A stretch of 64,000 nucleotides of DNA from Teredinibacter waterburyi (GTDB lineage Bacteria > Pseudomonadota > Gammaproteobacteria > Pseudomonadales > Cellvibrionaceae). Position numbers and translations under genes: made by a program. Shown piece by piece: positions 39,046 to 48,606 of this stretch. Within the stretch, counting starts at the first letter, position 1; the number at the start of each line of letters is the position of its first letter. The stretch is from NCBI RefSeq assembly GCF_001922985.1, contig NZ_MRUH01000022.1:1-64000 (forward strand), in the 5' to 3' direction. The notes beneath the pieces are model-generated. The model had not been told where the DNA came from. It did not search any database and saw only the letters and a program-made list of their open reading frames with translations.

Positions 39046-39879
39046 AAGCCGTTATTTTCACAAGGCCCATCGCTGGCTACTCGGATGACGCTGCTGACGG
39101 TGTTGTCGCTTGCCATAGCGGCGATCTATACCTATACGGACTGGTTCGACGACCTTAAAAATCGTGCCACCGATATCTATGCTCCGCTCTACTGGGTGTC
39201 GGACTTGCCTGGGCGAGCTAGCGAGTGGGCCGATAACCGCAGTATGCCTCGTGCAAAGCTTGCTCAAGAGAACGAAGCTCTGCGCACCGAGTTGCTTGTC
39301 CACAAACGCAAACTACAACAACTTGCCTCTCTAAAAGCCGAAAATGTGCGACTGCGGCAACTTTTAAACTCTGCCGATACCCTCGAAGATCGTGTCATCA
39401 TTGCCGAGTTGATCGGTATTGCGCCCGACCCTGAAATACACAAGGTCATTCTCAATAAAGGCAGCGCGGATGGCGTTTACGTCGGCCAAGCGATGTTGGA
39501 TGCAACCGGTTTGATGGGGCAAATCGTGCACGTGGGTGTACACGCCAGCCAGGCACTGCTTATCTCGGATACCAGTCATGCCTTACCGGTGCAAGTGAAT
39601 CGGAATGGCGTGCGACTAATCGTTGAGGGTATTGGCGATCTCTATAAGTTGGCGGTGCGGCACGCCCCTAACACGGTTGATATTCAGGTGGGCGACTTAT
39701 TGGTCAGTAGCGGTCTCGGTCAGCGTTTTCCGGTTGGCTACCCCGTTGCAGAGGTTACTGAAGTTATAGCCGACCCTGCCAAGCCTTTTGCGCAGGTGAC
39801 GGCACGGCCCATGGCTGAGCTTAATCGCAGCCGCCATGTGCTGTTAGTGTTTGATCAACCGCCAGCGGAAGAGCCATAA
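39043..39879 (+). CDS. mreC: Rod-shape-determining protein MreC, apparent ATA start
   Basis: 278 residues if translation starts at ATA 39043, or 264 from ATG 39085. The extra 14 codons read KPLFSQGPSLATR, the cytoplasmic start conserved in MreC proteins of this group (K-P-x-F...GPS), followed by one membrane helix, a coiled coil near 75-105 (ENEALRTELLVHKRKL) and the beta-barrel domain with ATGLMGQIVHVG near 155. A strong Shine-Dalgarno sequence faces the ATA. MreC links MreB to PBP2 and RodA. A sequencing error at this base is the chief alternative. The stop abuts the mreD ATG. Confidence 0.88.
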   Translation: MKPLFSQGPSLATRMTLLTVLSLAIAAIYTYTDWFDDLKNRATDIYAPLYWVSDLPGRASEWADNRSMPRAKLAQENEALRTELLVHKRKLQQLASLKAENVRLRQLLNSADTLEDRVIIAELIGIAPDPEIHKVILNKGSADGVYVGQAMLDATGLMGQIVHVGVHASQALLISDTSHALPVQVNRNGVRLIVEGIGDLYKLAVRHAPNTVDIQVGDLLVSSGLGQRFPVGYPVAEVTEVIADPAKPFAQVTARPMAELNRSRHVLLVFDQPPAEEP

Positions 39880-40365
39880 ATGTCTTCCCGTCGGCGTGTG
39901 ATGGTACTTATTTTTGCCAGTTTATTGCTGGCTTTGATTTTTTGCGTTTATCCTTTGCCACCCGCTTTTGCCTTGGTGCGCCCAGAATTATTGTGCCTGT
40001 TGATGATCTACTGGATTATGGATTCTCCTCAGCACTTCGGAATGCTGTTTGGCTGGTGTATTGGGCTGGTTCAAGATGTCGCCGAAAATACGGTTTGGGG
40101 GGCACATGCACTAGCCTTAATGCTGGTGGCCTATGTCTGTCAGGTGTCTTACCAGCGCATGCGTAGCTATTCTGTCTGGCATCAGTCGATGTGGATTTTT
40201 GTCTTTCTCGGTATGCATCAGGTTATCGCTAATTGGGTGCAGAGTATGGCCGGGTACCACGCTCAGGTTTACTCGCTATTGATGCCAGCCGTGGTGACCG
40301 CACTGTTTTGGCCCTTGCTAATACTGGTTATGCGGCAGATTCGTGTCGTCCATATCTTTCATTAA
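39880..40365 (+). CDS. mreD: Rod-shape-determining protein MreD
   Basis: 161 residues, five or so membrane segments, of the inner-membrane partner of MreC. Seen: RPELLCLLMIYWIMDSP near 35, GWCIGLVQDVAENTVWGAHAL near 57 (hallmark G-x2-x-G-L-x-D) and a closing hydrophobic segment. It starts directly after the mreC stop with no gap. Confidence 0.93.
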   Translation: MSSRRRVMVLIFASLLLALIFCVYPLPPAFALVRPELLCLLMIYWIMDSPQHFGMLFGWCIGLVQDVAENTVWGAHALALMLVAYVCQVSYQRMRSYSVWHQSMWIFVFLGMHQVIANWVQSMAGYHAQVYSLLMPAVVTALFWPLLILVMRQIRVVHIFH

Positions 40366-40479
40366 ATGATAAACTCTCCCTTCTGAAGCGCACATTCTTT
40401 ATTGATTGTAGTAAGTGCGTGCTTTTCCCCCTAATTTTTGAGCCTAGACTCAAACTACCAGCAACAGGATGTGCATCCC

Positions 40480-41070
40480 GTGTCAGCGTCTGTGTCCCTC
40501 TATCTTGCCTCTCAGTCACCGCGGCGACGTGAACTGTTAGATCAGATCGGCGTCTCATATAAAGTGGTCTCTATCGATGTTGAAGAGTGCGCTGCTCCTA
40601 GCGAGTTGCCCTTGGCCTATGTGTGCCGTTTGGCGGCAGACAAGGCGGCTGCAGGTGTAGTGCAAACGGCAGGTAACATTCCCGTACTGGGCTCCGATAC
40701 TGTTGTGGTGTGCGACGATTTACTTCTTGAAAAACCTCAAAGTCGCGAACACGCCGTTGCTATGCTGCAGCAATTGTCGGGTCGTGGCCACCAAGTGATT
40801 ACGGCGGTTTGTGTTGCAAATACCGAGCGCAGCGAAACTCTATATAGCCTTACTGAGGTTGAGTTTCGCGGGATTTCGGTTGCCGAGGCCGAGTCCTATT
40901 GGGAGTCGGGCGAGCCGGCAGACAAGGCGGGAGGCTACGCTATTCAGGGCCTTGGCGCTGTTTTCGTCAAGAAGATGAGTGGTAGCTATACCGGTGTGGT
41001 GGGCTTACCGCTTTATGAGACGCAGTTGTTGTTAAATCGGTTTAACGTGCCCATGTGGCAGAGAAACTAA
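40480..41070 (+). CDS. maf: Maf-family nucleotide pyrophosphatase (YhdE-like)
   Basis: 196 residues from the GTG at 40480 (AGGA 10 bases upstream), close to the 197 of E. coli YhdE; TTG 40438 and GTG 40471 are in-frame alternatives with poorer signals. Seen: LASQSPRRRELLDQIG near 10, GSDTVVVCDD near 77, KPQSREHAVAMLQQLSGRGHQVITAV near 92 (as separate short motifs), and KAGGYAIQGLGA near 155. It hydrolyses dTTP and UTP or modified forms. It follows mreD as in E. coli. Confidence 0.87.
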   Translation: MSASVSLYLASQSPRRRELLDQIGVSYKVVSIDVEECAAPSELPLAYVCRLAADKAAAGVVQTAGNIPVLGSDTVVVCDDLLLEKPQSREHAVAMLQQLSGRGHQVITAVCVANTERSETLYSLTEVEFRGISVAEAESYWESGEPADKAGGYAIQGLGAVFVKKMSGSYTGVVGLPLYETQLLLNRFNVPMWQRN

Positions 41071-41124
41071 ACCATACTTAATCAACAGTAATTAAACACT
41101 TACTTAATATTGGTTTTCAAACCT

Positions 41125-42615
41125 ATGAGTGAAGAAATTTTAGTTAATTTTGGCCCGACAGAAACACGAGCCGCACTGGTCGAAAATGGTGTGTTGCAAG
41201 AAGTGTATGTAGAGCGTGCACGCAATAAAGGGTTTGTTGGCAATATTTATAAAGGCAAGGTTGTGCGGGTATTGCCTGGGATGCAGGCTGGATTCGTCGA
41301 TATTGGCCAGGAGCGCGCTGGATTTATTCATGTTGGTGATATTGCTGCAATGCGCGAAGACGATGGCGAATTGCGCATGGGTACTGCGAGTAGCGACGCC
41401 GACATTCGCCAGTATCTACGCGAGGGGCAAGAAATACTGGTGCAGGTAACTAAAGACCCTATTAGTAGCAAGGGCGCACGCCTGACCACACACCTTTCCG
41501 TGTCGGCGCGCTATTTGGTTTACATGCCAAACAGCGAGCATATTGGCATTTCAAACCGAATCGAAGATGAAGATGAGCGCGCGCGCTTGAAAGCGATTGT
41601 CGAAAAGTTAGCGGCGGAGCACAGCGAGCAATACAAGGGTGGCGGGTTCATTGTGCGCACAGTAGCCGAAGGTGCCACAGAAGAAGAAATGCGCGCAGAC
41701 ATCCCATTTGTTTTTCGGCTCTGGCACGATTTGGCCGACACAATTAAGGCCGCTAAAGCGCCGGACATTATCTACGAAGATTTGCCCTTGTACATGCGTA
41801 CCATCCGCGATTTGATGCGCCCGAATATCGAGCGAGTAAGAATTGATTCGAGAGAATCCTTTGCGCGTATGGAAAAGTTTGCTGAGCACTATGCCCCAGA
41901 AATTGGCGGCCGGATTGAACACTATCCAGGCGAGCGGCCACTCTTCGATCTCTATGGGGTTGAGGATGAAATTCAAAAAGCCCTGGATAAAAAAGTTGTT
42001 TTGAAGTCTGGCGGTTATCTGATTGTTGAACAAACCGAAGCGATGAACACCATCGATGTAAACACCGGCGCATTTGTTGGTCATCGCAATTTAGAAGAAA
42101 CCATTTTTAAAACCAACCTAGAGGCGGCTGCAGCTATCGCTCGCCAGCTGCGGCTGCGTAATCTAGGCGGTATTATCATTATCGATTTCATCGATATGAA
42201 AGATGCAGAGCATCAGCGCCAAGTGTTGCGCACACTCGAAAAGTGTTTAGAAAAAGATCGCTCTAAAACCAGTATTACCGGCGTGTCCGAATTAGGTTTG
42301 GTGGAGATGACTCGTAAGCGCACGCGCGAGTCTCTCGGTCAAGTGCTGTGCGATACCTGCCCTGTGTGTGACGGCCGCGGCAAACTGAAGTCTGCTGTTA
42401 CCATATGTTACGAGATTTTCCGCGAAATATTACGCGAAGCTCGAACCTACGAGAATGAACGCTTTTTAGTGTTGGTATCGCAGGCGGTAATTGATCATAT
42501 ACTCGATCAAGAATCCGATAGTGTTGCAGATTTGGAAGCCTTTATCGGTCGGCCAATACAGTTTCAGGTTGAAACACTCTACAACCAAGAGCAGTACGAT
42601 ATTATCTTGGTGTGA
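41125..42615 (+). CDS. rng: Ribonuclease G
   Basis: 496 residues from ATG 41125 (MSEEILVNFGPTETR); an upstream TTG adds five residues. S1 domain near 38-125 (GNIYKGKVVRVLPGMQAGFVDIG), the catalytic acidic residues in IDVNTG near 305 and IIDFIDMKD near 347, and the zinc-link CPVCDGRG near 409. RNase G trims the 5' end of 16S rRNA and degrades some mRNAs. It sits in the conserved mre-maf-rng-yhdP order. Confidence 0.95.
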   Translation: MSEEILVNFGPTETRAALVENGVLQEVYVERARNKGFVGNIYKGKVVRVLPGMQAGFVDIGQERAGFIHVGDIAAMREDDGELRMGTASSDADIRQYLREGQEILVQVTKDPISSKGARLTTHLSVSARYLVYMPNSEHIGISNRIEDEDERARLKAIVEKLAAEHSEQYKGGGFIVRTVAEGATEEEMRADIPFVFRLWHDLADTIKAAKAPDIIYEDLPLYMRTIRDLMRPNIERVRIDSRESFARMEKFAEHYAPEIGGRIEHYPGERPLFDLYGVEDEIQKALDKKVVLKSGGYLIVEQTEAMNTIDVNTGAFVGHRNLEETIFKTNLEAAAAIARQLRLRNLGGIIIIDFIDMKDAEHQRQVLRTLEKCLEKDRSKTSITGVSELGLVEMTRKRTRESLGQVLCDTCPVCDGRGKLKSAVTICYEIFREILREARTYENERFLVLVSQAVIDHILDQESDSVADLEAFIGRPIQFQVETLYNQEQYDIILV

Positions 42616-42722
42616 TTTGTCGCGGCTGGGGCTCATCTCGTCGACCCGGCGACGGTATTTGAATAGTCGACGCTGAGTATAACCATCGCAAAGCGGAAAA
42701 AAATGAAAGGACAATAGGTTAG

Positions 42723-45700
42723 GTGCTACGTTTTTCGAGAGCAGCTTTGAAACAGGTCTCCAAGCGCTTCTGGGGGACGGTATTCACGCTTATTATTGCG
42801 CTAGCGGTGTTGGTGCAAATAGGGCGTGAGGCATTCCCGTTGCTCAACGATTATCGTGACGATATCGCCGCTACCATCGGACGCCAACTGGGAATTAACC
42901 TTCATTTGGGGGAGCTGTCGGCTTCCTGGTCTGGATTGCGTCCGAGCATTACCTTAAGTCAGGTTGAGGCGTCCAGCCTGGATCAACAACTTATCTTTAC
43001 CGCCGAAAATGTCGTCGCTGAATTGAGTTTAATCGACTCTTTAATGCGCTGGCAGTTGGCATGGCATCGTCTGGGCTTCCAAGATTTAGCAACAACCCTA
43101 GAGCAAACCGAGCAGGGCCGTTGGCGAGTGCGCGGCATGCCGCCAATGAAAGCGTCGTCAAAAAGCTTCAAAATTGATGACCCGCTCGATATTTTTCTGT
43201 TTGGTCGGCGGGTAGAAATCACTAATGCTCAGCTGCACTTGCTGTTTCGTACTGGGCAAGATTCACAAGTCTCCGTGCCCACCATCGTGCTGGAAAACGA
43301 CCGAGACTTTCACCGCGTGAGGGCATCCGCCTCTGTTGATGGTGAGCCTGAATTTGTCACCTTAGTGGTAGAGGGCACCGGCGACCCACGCGATGACGAG
43401 AACTTTAATTCAAAAGGTTATCTTTCTGTACGTAACTTTCCGATGGAAAAAGCCTTGGCAGCCTTTGCGGGAAACTTTTGGGAGGGCGACGAAGAGCAGG
43501 AGTGGCGAGAAGGTCACAGGTTAAATTTACAGCTTTGGTACGAGGGCACTAGCTATAAGGGCATCGATATTACAGGTGTGCTACAAGCTGATGGTTTACC
43601 GTTAAAAGTCCCTGATCACATTCAGCTGCCAACGGGTTTGACCACGATTATTAGTGGCGGCTGGAGCGGGCTGTCGGGCTGGGATGTCAACTTGCAAAAA
43701 ATGCAGTTAACCTGGCCTGAATTCCGTTCTCCGGCTATAGACGTCAATTACTACGGAGGCTTTGCGCGCGCATCCGGCTTTCGATTAAGTGACTTGGATA
43801 TCGAAAGTTGGGTTAGCTTGGCGCGCAATATCGGCTTGCATCAGAGCTTTGCGGGTAACATCGTCGACACGCTCTCGCCAAAGGGAACGCTCACAAATAT
43901 CAACGTGAGTTTGACCAGCAAAGAGGAGGGCTATTTTAAACTGCGTTCCCACCTAGAGGCAGGTAGCGTAAAAGCGTTTCATGAAGCGCCCGCAGCGTCG
44001 GGAATTGATGCCGATATCGAGGCAAGCCTGTGGGGCGGCACGGGCAATGTTTTCGTCAGTGATCACGCTGAACTCGATTTGGCCAAGATTTACGATCAAC
44101 CCATTGTGTTTAATCACTTAGACGCCCAAGTTCGCTGGCAAATAGATCCGAAACTTCGGCGCGTGTATGTTACGACTGGGTTGATTGAGGCAACTACCGA
44201 ATACGGCGACGCCCACGCTAATCTAGCGCTTACGTTACCCTTTGATCGCGCCGCCGGCGAGCCCGTCATGACCTTGGCGGTTGGCGCTGAGTCTATACCC
44301 GTTACCGCACACACCTCGTTCGTACCAAAGTTAATTCCGGCACCTTTGTATTCTTGGCTAAGTACTAGTATTCGCGCAGGAACCGCTAGCGATTTGAGCT
44401 TTATTTATCACGGTTCTCTGCTAAAAAAACCCGAGGTTACCCCCAGCATTCAGCTTTTTGCGAAGATTGAAAATGGTGACCTATCGTTTGATCCCAACTG
44501 GCCAAGGCTCGAAAATTTGAGCGGCTATATCAAGCTTGATAACGATAATCTAGATGTCCACATTGATCAGGCCTCGTTACTTGGTAACCGTGTGAACGAT
44601 GCCAATATTGCGCTGCTGAACCATGTGGCTGGTGGTGATCCGGCGTTGCGTATTTCTGGCCAGCTAGACAGCAATGCTGGTGCGGCAATGGAGCTGCTAA
44701 AGCAAAGTCCGGTGCGTGAAGTGTTCGGTTCTACGTTTGATTCTTGGGGCTTCGCCGGCGATGTTTCGGCGGCGATTGAATTGTTGGTACCTTTAAGTGA
44801 ATCGGGCGAAATGCGACAGGCGATCGACGTCAGTTTTACTCAGGCGCGTATCGATATGCGTGATATTGGATTACTGGTCGAGAATGTTAGCGGCGAGCTA
44901 AATTACGATTCCGATAAGGGTTTAACCGCCGAATCGATAACCGCAGAAGTTTGGGGTGAGCCGGTAAAAGCTTCGATCGATAGCCCTAGGGTAAGCGCGC
45001 CGAAAGGTGTAAAAAAACTGGATACCCGTATTCATTTTAGCGGGCGGGTTACTGTTGCCGATGTATACCGTTGGACTAATCGCCCAGAACTTGGCTTTTA
45101 TTCTGGGCAAACCGGTATTGCCGGCGTGCTAACAATTCCTGCCGCTAATACTCGTGCTTACGATGCGTTGATTGAAATAAAATCGAATATGGTTGGCGTG
45201 GCCGCAGAGCTTCCGCAGCCTTTAGCGAAATCGGCTAATCAAGTACGTCAACTAGACCTGAGTTTGCAACTGCACAACGGGTTTCAACAGTACAGTATCA
45301 GCTTTGATGATTGGGTTAAGTTCAGTTTGAAAAGTGGCGAGACTATTCCCACCAGTGCTCAGCTTGCTTTTGGAAAAGATCTAAAACCTCTTACAGAAGG
45401 ACACTTTGATGTATTTGGTAATGTACCATCCGGCGATTTAGAAGAGTGGAATGATGCCAAAGCGCGTTACTTTGCGTTTACCGAAATAGCCGAAGCGCGT
45501 GCGGAAACCGCTGCAACAGAGGAAGATATTCCCATACGTTTAGATATCGAAATTGGCCGAGCTTCACTGGGTTCAAGTCACGCTGATAATGTATCGGTTA
45601 CAGGCTTGGGAACCTTTGAGCAATGGGGGCTACGTGTCGATAGTGAAATGATTGCTGGCAACATCATTATTCATAGTGACGACCGACCAATTGAAATGCA

Positions 45701-46931
45701 TTTGGATTATTTGCATATTCCCGAGGTTGACGCTGCCGCAACTGAAGACGCCGAAGATGCCATAACTAAAACTGATCTCAACAAAAAGTCCTCGCCAGAA
45801 ACAAACCTGCTGAGTGACAGTGTGCTCGCGGATATAGATTTGTCCGAGTTAGTTGCCGTTAATTTCTCAACGCAGCTATTGAGTATCGCGGGTCGTGAAC
45901 TCGGCAATATTAAATTCGACCTGCGCTTGTTAGGCGACGGAATTATTTGTAAAAACATCTCTGGAAATCTCGATGGGATCTTAATCGGTGACGCAACCTT
46001 CTCCAAAAAAGATAAAACGGACCGAGCCAAAGCGGGGCGGAAAGAGTCAGCTGTGCCGGCTATCCCTGCTGAGCGTAGAGAGCCGGATTCAAAAGTGTCA
46101 AACCATACAGAGCAGTATGCAGAATTTATTTGGACCCAAACCGAAGCTGGTAATTACAGCCATTTCACTGGACGGTTACGCGCCTTCGACGGCGGCGAGG
46201 TGATCCAGGCTTGGGGCCAACCTAAGGTTGTAGAAATGGACGATACGATGGTGGATGCTGATTTATCTTGGGCTGGAGCGCCGGATGAGATTAGCCTGCA
46301 GACTATCCGTGGCGTCGTTGTTTTTGAAATGTTAGATGGCAGTTTTATTCGCGATGCAGCGGAAAATGAAAATGGCTTGTTGCGGTTGTTGGCGTTGTTT
46401 AACTTTGACACCTTAGCGCGACGTTTACGTTTAGACTTTTCTGACCTCGCCAAAGAAGGCTTCGCGTTTGAAAGTGTCTCGGGACGATTTGAGTTTGCCG
46501 ATGGTTGGGTCTATATAAAACAGCCTTTAGTTGTAGAGTCTACATCTTCAAAAATACAAATGGCAGGCACCTTAGATCTATTGCGCGAAGAGGTTGATGC
46601 GGAGTTGGTGGCGACGCTACCACTGGGTGGTAACTTATCATTCGCGGCGGCGTTAGTGGCGGGATTACCGGCTGCTCTTGGTGTGTATCTCATTAGTAAA
46701 ATATTCAAAAGCCAAGTTGATAAAGTGTCGAGCGTTACCTATGAAATAGGTGGCCCTTGGGAGGATCCCACGCTTAAGTTTCACAAGGTATTTAGTGATT
46801 CTGCGGCAGAACGAAAAGGTAAAGAAGCCGAATCATTACAGCGCGGCCGGGACTCTGAAGCTGCCGAGTCTTCACCCGCTACTGAGGCGTCGCAAGACGA
46901 GGCTGGTAATGACAGCGAGAAGCTAAAATGA
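42723..46931 (+). CDS. yhdP: AsmA-family lipid transport protein YhdP
   Basis: 1402 residues. One N-terminal membrane helix (about 17-37) and a long periplasmic part rich in beta strands, with an AsmA2-like C-terminal domain near 1200-1340 (GSFIRDAAENENGLLRLLALFN). YhdP, TamB and YdbH are redundant bridges carrying phospholipids to the outer membrane. GTG start with AAAGGA about 12 bases upstream. The C-terminal 50 residues are acidic and Ser/Glu rich. The stop overlaps the nitrilase-family start (ATGA). Confidence 0.93.
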   Translation: MLRFSRAALKQVSKRFWGTVFTLIIALAVLVQIGREAFPLLNDYRDDIAATIGRQLGINLHLGELSASWSGLRPSITLSQVEASSLDQQLIFTAENVVAELSLIDSLMRWQLAWHRLGFQDLATTLEQTEQGRWRVRGMPPMKASSKSFKIDDPLDIFLFGRRVEITNAQLHLLFRTGQDSQVSVPTIVLENDRDFHRVRASASVDGEPEFVTLVVEGTGDPRDDENFNSKGYLSVRNFPMEKALAAFAGNFWEGDEEQEWREGHRLNLQLWYEGTSYKGIDITGVLQADGLPLKVPDHIQLPTGLTTIISGGWSGLSGWDVNLQKMQLTWPEFRSPAIDVNYYGGFARASGFRLSDLDIESWVSLARNIGLHQSFAGNIVDTLSPKGTLTNINVSLTSKEEGYFKLRSHLEAGSVKAFHEAPAASGIDADIEASLWGGTGNVFVSDHAELDLAKIYDQPIVFNHLDAQVRWQIDPKLRRVYVTTGLIEATTEYGDAHANLALTLPFDRAAGEPVMTLAVGAESIPVTAHTSFVPKLIPAPLYSWLSTSIRAGTASDLSFIYHGSLLKKPEVTPSIQLFAKIENGDLSFDPNWPRLENLSGYIKLDNDNLDVHIDQASLLGNRVNDANIALLNHVAGGDPALRISGQLDSNAGAAMELLKQSPVREVFGSTFDSWGFAGDVSAAIELLVPLSESGEMRQAIDVSFTQARIDMRDIGLLVENVSGELNYDSDKGLTAESITAEVWGEPVKASIDSPRVSAPKGVKKLDTRIHFSGRVTVADVYRWTNRPELGFYSGQTGIAGVLTIPAANTRAYDALIEIKSNMVGVAAELPQPLAKSANQVRQLDLSLQLHNGFQQYSISFDDWVKFSLKSGETIPTSAQLAFGKDLKPLTEGHFDVFGNVPSGDLEEWNDAKARYFAFTEIAEARAETAATEEDIPIRLDIEIGRASLGSSHADNVSVTGLGTFEQWGLRVDSEMIAGNIIIHSDDRPIEMHLDYLHIPEVDAAATEDAEDAITKTDLNKKSSPETNLLSDSVLADIDLSELVAVNFSTQLLSIAGRELGNIKFDLRLLGDGIICKNISGNLDGILIGDATFSKKDKTDRAKAGRKESAVPAIPAERREPDSKVSNHTEQYAEFIWTQTEAGNYSHFTGRLRAFDGGEVIQAWGQPKVVEMDDTMVDADLSWAGAPDEISLQTIRGVVVFEMLDGSFIRDAAENENGLLRLLALFNFDTLARRLRLDFSDLAKEGFAFESVSGRFEFADGWVYIKQPLVVESTSSKIQMAGTLDLLREEVDAELVATLPLGGNLSFAAALVAGLPAALGVYLISKIFKSQVDKVSSVTYEIGGPWEDPTLKFHKVFSDSAAERKGKEAESLQRGRDSEAAESSPATEASQDEAGNDSEKLK

Positions 46932-47983
46932 CGGCGCCTTTACTTGTCGCTGGTTTACAAATGGTCAGCCGGCCGGCTACAGCGCCGGGCGCGTTGCGGC
47001 ACAATCTTTCTATCGCTCAACAGCAAGTCGCAACGGCAGCGCAGAAAGGCGCAGAATTAGTGGTGCTGGCGGAAAACTTTCTGGTGTTTGCCGACTCTCA
47101 ACGCTACTCCCAGCAAGCACAATGTGAGTGGTTACTGGCATTAGCCGCATTGGCCAAACGCTATCAGTTGTGGCTCGTGGCCGGTAGTTTGCCGCTCAGT
47201 TATTTTGATTGGCGGCCTAACGATAGGGTTGACGAGCTGCGCTGGTCGAATAGGTCTGGCGACGAGATTGGGTCTGCGCAGAATAAACCCTATGCAACCT
47301 GCGTGGTTTTTAATAGCGAGGGCGCGATCGCGGGCGTATATCGAAAGATGCATTTGTTCGACGTGAGTGTTGCGCATAGCCAAGTAGGGAATGAACAAGT
47401 AGGGAATGAACAAGTAGGGAATGAACAAGTCGGCGATGATCAAGTGGGTGAATCAGCCGCGAGCACGTCCGTTAGCGCCAAGGCTACAACAGCCCATTCA
47501 AGCGAGACACCGACGCGACAGAGCTACCGAGAGTCGGATCAATTTCAACATGGGGATGAACCAGCGTTAGTCGAAACCCCTTGGGGGCGATTAGGTTTGG
47601 CAATTTGCTACGACTTGCGCTTTCCCGAATATTTTCGCCATCTAGCTCTTGAAGGCGCCGATTTTTTTGCACTTCCATCCGCCTTTACCTACACCACCGG
47701 CCGCTCCCACTGGGAGATTTTGTGTCGTGCGAGGGCAATTGAAACACAGAGTTTTTTTATTGCAGTGAATCAGGGCGGAGAGCATTCAGTAAACCGAAAA
47801 ACCTGGGGCGATAGCATGATCGTCGACGCTTGGGGACGGGTCTTATCGAGGGCGGGCAGTGAAAGCACGACGACACGATCGGATGCACAGTTGGGCGAGA
47901 CCTTAGTGCTAGCGACGTTTGATCGCGAGGCACAGCAAATAATGCGTCGCGATATGCCCATTGCCGAACACCGGCGTTTATAG
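46928..47983 (+). CDS. Carbon-nitrogen hydrolase (nitrilase superfamily, Nit-type)
   Basis: 351 residues. The catalytic triad is visible: Glu in LVVLAENFLVF near 48, Lys in YRKMHLFDV near 142 and Cys in LAICYDLRFPE near 227. Relatives next to yhdP are deaminated-glutathione amidases or omega-amidases. Between HLFDV and ESD lies an insertion of about 45 residues that includes five QVGNE-type repeats; relatives run almost directly from FDV to ESD. The ATG overlaps the yhdP stop, so the pair is translationally coupled. Confidence 0.88.
   Translation: MTAPLLVAGLQMVSRPATAPGALRHNLSIAQQQVATAAQKGAELVVLAENFLVFADSQRYSQQAQCEWLLALAALAKRYQLWLVAGSLPLSYFDWRPNDRVDELRWSNRSGDEIGSAQNKPYATCVVFNSEGAIAGVYRKMHLFDVSVAHSQVGNEQVGNEQVGNEQVGDDQVGESAASTSVSAKATTAHSSETPTRQSYRESDQFQHGDEPALVETPWGRLGLAICYDLRFPEYFRHLALEGADFFALPSAFTYTTGRSHWEILCRARAIETQSFFIAVNQGGEHSVNRKTWGDSMIVDAWGRVLSRAGSESTTTRSDAQLGETLVLATFDREAQQIMRRDMPIAEHRRL
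47381..47455 (+). repeat. Five tandem 15-base repeats inside the nitrilase gene
   Basis: Three exact copies of CAAGTAGGGAATGAA (47381-47425) are followed by two degenerate copies (47426-47440, 47441-47455). They encode QVGNE three times, QVGDD and QVGES. Because the unit is 15 bases, copy changes keep the frame. Confidence 0.95.
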
Positions 47984-48009
47984 GTTTTATGCCCTGCAAT
48001 GCTATTCGT

Positions 48010-48546
48010 TTACTGTAAACAATCACGAATATATTTGAACAGCTTGCGTGCAATAACCGGTGGTTTGAGTTCGGTGCGCTTGGCGTTGTCTTCCGCTTCT
48101 TTTTGAGCTCCGCGAATTAGCTGGCGCAGATGTTGGCGGTCACAGTTGGGGAAGGATTCAATAAAGTTCTCTAGCGATTGATTCTCGCCGGCCATTAGTT
48201 GGTCGCGCCAATTTTCGATCAGGTGATGTTGGCGAACCGTTTTATGTTGGTCCTCAAAAATCTTTTCATAGGCACTGTTAATGGCCTCGTGGTCGGCGGC
48301 GCGCATAAGCTTGCCGATAAATTGAAAGTGACGCTTACGCGCACTGCGCTGGGTAACATTAGGCGCTTCTTGAATCGCTTTTAGCAGGGCGCCATCAACT
48401 GGAATAGTTGCCAGTTGAGCGGGTTTCAATTCCACCAGTTTTTCGCCTAAAACACGCAGTTCATGCATTTCCTTTTTGACGCGAGTTTTACTCTTTTCGT
48501 CAAACTCCTCGTCATATTCGTACTCTTGTTCTTTGTCATTATTCAT
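48010..48546 (-). CDS. yjgA: Ribosome biogenesis factor DarP (YjgA, DUF615)
   Basis: 178 residues. An acidic start (EQEYEYDEEFDEKSKTRVKKEM), then the family segments LVELKPAQLATIPVD near 39, RHFQFIGKLMR near 75 and NCDRQHLRQLIRGAQKE near 137. It associates with late 50S precursors. It converges with the nitrilase-family gene, with 26 bases between stops. Confidence 0.92.
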   Translation of the reverse strand: MNNDKEQEYEYDEEFDEKSKTRVKKEMHELRVLGEKLVELKPAQLATIPVDGALLKAIQEAPNVTQRSARKRHFQFIGKLMRAADHEAINSAYEKIFEDQHKTVRQHHLIENWRDQLMAGENQSLENFIESFPNCDRQHLRQLIRGAQKEAEDNAKRTELKPPVIARKLFKYIRDCLQ

Positions 48547-48606
48547 TTGGTTCTACTCGGTAACAGGTTTTACTGGTAAAAAGTGATGGGCGGCGAGCAT
48601 AAATCA

